Part shown: positions 60,518-64,000 of the stretch, in pieces
Position numbering within the stretch: the first letter of the stretch is position 1
Layout of the letters: every line of letters starts with the position of its first letter
Origin: DASYKS01 sp031404815
GTDB taxonomy: Bacteria > Acidobacteriota > Thermoanaerobaculia > Multivoradales > UBA5704
Reading direction: 5' to 3'
DNA: 64,000 nucleotides
Assembly (NCBI GenBank): GCA_031404815.1
Contig: JANNIH010000066.1
Coordinates: forward strand, 17,599 to 81,598
Position numbers and translations under genes: made by a program
Notes under the pieces: model-generated
What the model saw: only the letters and a program-made list of their open reading frames with translations
Databases searched by the model: none
What the model was told of the DNA's origin: nothing

Positions 60518-62337
60518 TGTCCTGCGGGCGCGTATCGGGTGAGCGCCACCGACTCGGCCCGCCCGAGATCATCCATAAGTCCCGCGGCGATCTTGTGCGC
60601 CCCGGCGCGCAGGACGAGGGTTACGCGGACACCGACGATCTGGCCGAGGGCGGTGAGTAGGCTTTCGTTCGGCACCCGAATCGGCGCATCGACGATGGTG
60701 ATCTCGGAGAGCCGGCCCTTGGTGTCTTTTGCGCCGACATAGATCCGCAGCTTCCCCTCGTGCACGTTCTCCTGGGGCAGCAGAACCAGTTTCGCCATCG
60801 GCACCTTGACCAGCAGGGAGAGCTCGACCGTGCCCCCCGTGCCTGGCCGTTCGGCTTCGATCTCGACCCGGGCCAGGAGTCGGTTGTCGTCGGGGTCCGC
60901 GCCGGCCGGAGCGTCGAGCAGGAGTGCGGTCGCCGTGCGCTCCTTCATCCGCTCGTCTGTCGTCTGGTCGCGGTCGGCCTCGCGGTGGCGAATCTTCAAC
61001 CGCCGGTCGCGCGGGCGCACCTCGATCGAATGAAACCGCCGGTCGGGTGGGCGCAGCGGCGAATAGCTCAACAGATAGGCGCTGGTCAGCTCGCTCTTGA
61101 TCCGGTTCAAGAACCGGCCCGGATCGGCGTTCGCGGCGGCGGCCAAGCCCCCCGTGCCCGCCGCGGCGATCTCGATCCCGAAGGTGCGCGCAAACTCCTC
61201 GTTGCGCCCCAGATCGGTCGGCAGCAGCGAGTCGCCGGGATTTTCGGCCGAGACCCCGAGGCTGCCGTCCGGTAGGGCGAGCCCGTAGATCGTGACCCGT
61301 TGCGCGTTGGCATGTGCCGTCAGCTCTTCGATCTTGCCCGTCGTGTCGTCCTGAAACGCCTCGATCGTGGTCATGAAGTCTTGGTACGGGGTGTTCTCGT
61401 ACTTCCGGCGGAACGCCTCGATCAACAGGTCGGCCGGGCGGAGCGACAGCCCGCCGCCCACCCACAACAGCGCCCGCCTTCCAGGCAAACCGGACATCGC
61501 GTCGATCACCGAGGAGAGTGCCGCGAGGGTCCGCCGGTCTTGGGCATTCTGAGCCTGCGCGTAGAGACGAATTCCGGCCTGGACCGAATCGGCTTCGGCC
61601 GCGGAGCTGTCCGGCCCTGCGCCGTTTCCGGGGAGGCTCGCGCGCTGGATCTCTTCGAGCACCCGCCGCCGCGCGACCGCGGTATCGAGCCCCCGCGCCG
61701 GCCGGTCCATCTCCTCGCGCAGCGCGGCGCGCAGAGCCTCGCCGTCGCCCGGCGGGATCTCGCGCAAGCGCAGGCCGCCGTCGTACCCGGCGAGCAGGAC
61801 ATGGTCGTTGCGCCCGCTTCGCGAGTCGAAGAACGTCTGAAGCGAATCGCCCAGCCGCTTGCGCGCAAACGGAGGGAGGCTCAGGTGGTCGACGAACACC
61901 GCGAGCTGCAAGCGGCCCTCCGGCGTGTCGTCCAAGCTGCCGGTGCGGGGAACGCCCGGTTCGGTCGGAGCGGCAGGCGCCTCGAGCGTGGTCGTCGTGG
62001 TCGGCGCCGACGCCTCACTCTCCTGAGCCGCGCCGCCCGCCGTACCAGGGCCATAAAAGTGGCTGATCTCGACCCGTTTGCCGTCTTCGTAGAGTTCGAA
62101 GTCGGACGCGGTAAGCCCCGGCACCGGCTGCCCGCTCCGATCCGTGACCACGACCTCGATGTTGACCACCCGGACATCGACCGAAGCGAAGAACGTCGAT
62201 TCCTCGGTGACCTCGGCTTTCTCGGCCGGCGCCTTCTGGGCAAGAGCCGGCGCCGCGCCTGACGCGACGAGCCCGAGAGTTCCGGAGAAGAGGAGCGCGA
62301 CGCCATGGCGCGCACGTTGGGCTGGCGATCGTGACAC
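60514..62337 (-). CDS. Exported VWFA-related domain protein (acidobacterial type)
   Basis: 607 residues from GTG 62337, because GGAGG lies about 9 nt upstream and a signal peptide follows (VALLFSGTLGLVASGAAPALAQ). The longer in-frame reading to 62577 looks non-coding. After VDVRVVNIEVVVTDRSGQPV comes the typical VWFA-related opening; the MIDAS motif is degenerate (AVFVDHLSLPP). FHSIEVRPRDRRLKIRHRE is also characteristic of the family. It leads the three-gene operon that continues to 57165. Confidence 0.85.
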   Translation of the reverse strand: MSRSPAQRARHGVALLFSGTLGLVASGAAPALAQKAPAEKAEVTEESTFFASVDVRVVNIEVVVTDRSGQPVPGLTASDFELYEDGKRVEISHFYGPGTAGGAAQESEASAPTTTTTLEAPAAPTEPGVPRTGSLDDTPEGRLQLAVFVDHLSLPPFARKRLGDSLQTFFDSRSGRNDHVLLAGYDGGLRLREIPPGDGEALRAALREEMDRPARGLDTAVARRRVLEEIQRASLPGNGAGPDSSAAEADSVQAGIRLYAQAQNAQDRRTLAALSSVIDAMSGLPGRRALLWVGGGLSLRPADLLIEAFRRKYENTPYQDFMTTIEAFQDDTTGKIEELTAHANAQRVTIYGLALPDGSLGVSAENPGDSLLPTDLGRNEEFARTFGIEIAAAGTGGLAAAANADPGRFLNRIKSELTSAYLLSYSPLRPPDRRFHSIEVRPRDRRLKIRHREADRDQTTDERMKERTATALLLDAPAGADPDDNRLLARVEIEAERPGTGGTVELSLLVKVPMAKLVLLPQENVHEGKLRIYVGAKDTKGRLSEITIVDAPIRVPNESLLTALGQIVGVRVTLVLRAGAHKIAAGLMDDLGRAESVALTRYAPAGQ

Positions 62338-62548
62338 CAAGTTGTAGACCTCCGAGTCGAGAGTGCGGCACAATCGTAGCACCCGTCCGTCGGGCGCCGC
62401 GTCAGAGATCGGGGTGAAGAGCGGCAGTGTGTTGTGGGTGCCGGGAAAGGGCGGGACGACGACACGCGAGGCGCGCCCGCGGTGCGCCGGAGAGGTTCGG
62501 CGCAAGACCGGCGGCGCGCCTTCCTTGGAGGCCAGGATTGGGCGCGGG

Positions 62549-62990
62549 TTGTGCGCCTCAGCATGTTTCATGTGCAACTAGTTGCGCGAGGATGTTCCCC
62601 ATCGAGTCGTCGCGTGCTGCTGTGCGTTCTTATTGTGCGTAGTCGGCGCACTATTGTGCAAAAATGACTTCTATCCCTTGCGCTAGCGGCTCCGTTTGTG
62701 CAACTCAAGATCCCTGTTGTGCATCTCGGAGGTTGAATCGTACGTTTTTCTGAGCCGAATGTGCAACATGGACGGACTGCAGGGGTTGCCGTTTGGCGTA
62801 ACGTGCGTTCGGCGAGAATTATTGTGCGTCTCAGCCTTTTGGAAGGAGGGCGCGGGTTCCGAGAACAGGTTCTGCGCGCCATAGTTGCACATTACGGAGA
62901 AAAGTTAGCACAGCACTTTCTCTGTGCACAGGTGCAATGGGGCAGAGATGTGGGTCAAAACTGCAGTGTTGCACATCAAAACGCCGAAAC
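62549..62990. repeat. Non-coding stretch with about ten degenerate TTGTGCAAC-like elements
   Basis: The 870 nt between the VWFA gene and the RHS remnant (62338-63212) have no convincing gene. The left part holds TTGTGC or its reverse at about 62549, 62572, 62621, 62633, 62653, 62696, 62717, 62760, 62822, 62884, 62925 and 62967. Variants are TTGTGCAACT, TTGTGCATCT and TTGTGCGTCT. GCAACTAGTTGC (62574-62585) is a perfect 12-bp palindrome. Base composition is lower in G+C than nearby genes. The short readings in this stretch have no recognisable product. Confidence 0.5.
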
Positions 62991-63212
62991 AGGGGGTGAA
63001 AGGGCCACGAATGTGGAACGGGACGAGCGTTTTGTAGCACGCGCCTCGCGCGCGGCGGGCTTGGCGCAGGGAGCGGGCGGCGATCGAATCAAGGTTGCGC
63101 GCCCCGGTTCGTCTTCACCGGCGGCGCGCGGTGCGCGACCTGCGCGGCCGTCTCCGGTACGAGATCGGCGGCCAGGACCTGGCCCTCGCGAGCGCAGGAT
63201 CGCCGGGACCTT

Positions 63213-63923
63213 CTAGCCGAGATCCTGTTCGAAGCCTTTGAAGGCCGGATCCGATCCCGGGAACTGACCCCCGGTTACGATCAGCTTCCAAGGCCACGAC
63301 CCACCGCGAGCCCCGGCTGTCGGTCTTTGTCGAGCATAGTCATATGCGAGGACCAGCCCCCAAACTGGCAGCGGATCCACGGCCGTATACCGCCCCGTCA
63401 CCGTGTCGTACCAACGGTTCACGTTGTAGTACAGCTCCCCGTGCTTGCTCGCGAGGCCGGACCAGAGGTTGTCGGACCATTGGCCGGGAAATCTGAGGAA
63501 GACGCCGAAGTCTTGCGCGGCGGCGTAGTCGGCTCCGAAGGGTTCGAAGCCACCGCGCCAGATCAGGGAGCCCGTGCTGCCGGTCGCGAGCGCGGGGGTG
63601 CCGAGGTGATCGGTGGTCAGGTAGAGTAGGCGATTCGTGCCCGAGGAAAACTTCTCGTAGGTCGCGAGCGGGCGGCCCGCGAAATAGAAGATCGAGGTGT
63701 CTTGGGTGTTGGCGCCGCTCTGATTCTTGCGGTGGTAGAGCATCCCTTCCGAGCCATAGGTCGGCGTAACGCTCGCGAGCGTGCTCGTGTTCGAAAGACG
63801 GCGGAGAAAGCCCCGGCCGTCCGAAAGGGCGGAGACGGTGCTGAAGCCGACGATCCCCGATAGCTCGCGCGCTGCGTCGTAGCTGATGCCGAGCTTGCCT
63901 TGGAGCGTGATGTCTAGAGCGGC
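63213..63923 (-). pseudogene. Truncated RHS-repeat core fragment
   Basis: The reading on the minus strand includes LTTDHLGTPALATGSTGSLIW, FEPFG, and ELYYNVNRWYDTVTGRY then VDPLP, the RHS-associated core. After the core only about 40 residues remain and no toxin domain is recognised. Upstream the frame stays open to 63923 (ending with SYDAARELSGIVGFSTVS) and is then broken by a stop at 63924-63926. The usual several-thousand-residue YD-repeat shell is absent. Bases 63924-64000 are A+T-richer and not identified. Confidence 0.75.
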
Positions 63924-64000
63924 CTAACGTCTCCCAGCACCTGAAACAGGAGTTAGATCAAGGGCACTGCACAGTAATTGCCCTGTACCATCGAAGAATG

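Noticed and set aside
62549..62990. Integron attC sites
   Set aside because: The repeated element lacks the paired R-box organisation of attC, and no integrase or cassette genes are present.
62761..63216. 151-residue plus-strand frame next to the RHS remnant
   Set aside because: Composition drifts to Arg/Pro/Gly-rich nonsense, there is no Shine-Dalgarno sequence, and no domain is recognised.

Overview
The window is G+C-rich bacterial DNA with high coding density. Gene content points to Acidobacteriota, perhaps a Thermoanaerobaculia-like lineage: secreted proteins with VWFA-like and TPR domains, anti-sigma-type zinc-finger proteins, secreted TonB-C-like proteins and a GlucodextranC-type protein. 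This placement rests on gene families, not on a marker gene. No rRNA, tRNA or CRISPR array was recognised.

Layout. 1-4038 is a visibly less G+C-rich block of three overlapping genes: an ORC/CDC6-like AAA ATPase cut by the left edge, a duplicated CARF-like protein, and a DNA methyltransferase. It looks like a transferred, defence-type cassette and is my best candidate for an undescribed system. 4110-9749 returns to host composition (SGNH hydrolase, lspA, zinc-finger protein, exported protein, nadE). 9871-13160 holds a four-helix-bundle protein, two PIN toxin-antitoxin pairs, a small exported protein, an epimerase remnant and a DUF427 protein. 13327-22158 carries an exported zinc metalloprotease, a Rieske-flavodoxin fusion, membrane proteins, a diguanylate cyclase and an alpha/beta hydrolase.

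22258-25311 is a decay zone: a 21-bp tandem array, a collapsed Fic gene, and a Phd antitoxin followed by a PIN toxin whose end is replaced by part of an HTH gene. 25505-27975 has a Cys-rich exported peptide, a DUF4143-type ATPase and a retropepsin-like pair. 27990-36243 is a complete four-gene Wadjet type II set (jetABCD) in which jetC carries an apparent one-base insertion. An intact Fic gene follows, with the same promoter/operator as the collapsed copy.

37522-45325 is mostly housekeeping or envelope: GT-C glycosyltransferase, two zinc-ribbon membrane proteins, SDR, SRPBCC protein, acyl-CoA synthetase, AI-2E-type permease. 45431-49179 is accessory again: HigBA, a DUF4236 protein, an orphan AbrB-type antitoxin, and a second ATPase of the type often found in mobile regions. 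49386-53063 pairs two HTH-TPR regulators with a TPR protein and a small exported Cys peptide, an arrangement reminiscent of peptide-sensing RRNPP loci. 53201-62337 holds exported proteins: a penicillin-binding-type serine hydrolase, a TonB-C-like protein, a GlucodextranC-type protein, and a tightly overlapping VWFA-TPR-VWFA operon. The right end has a repeat-rich non-coding stretch and a truncated RHS core.
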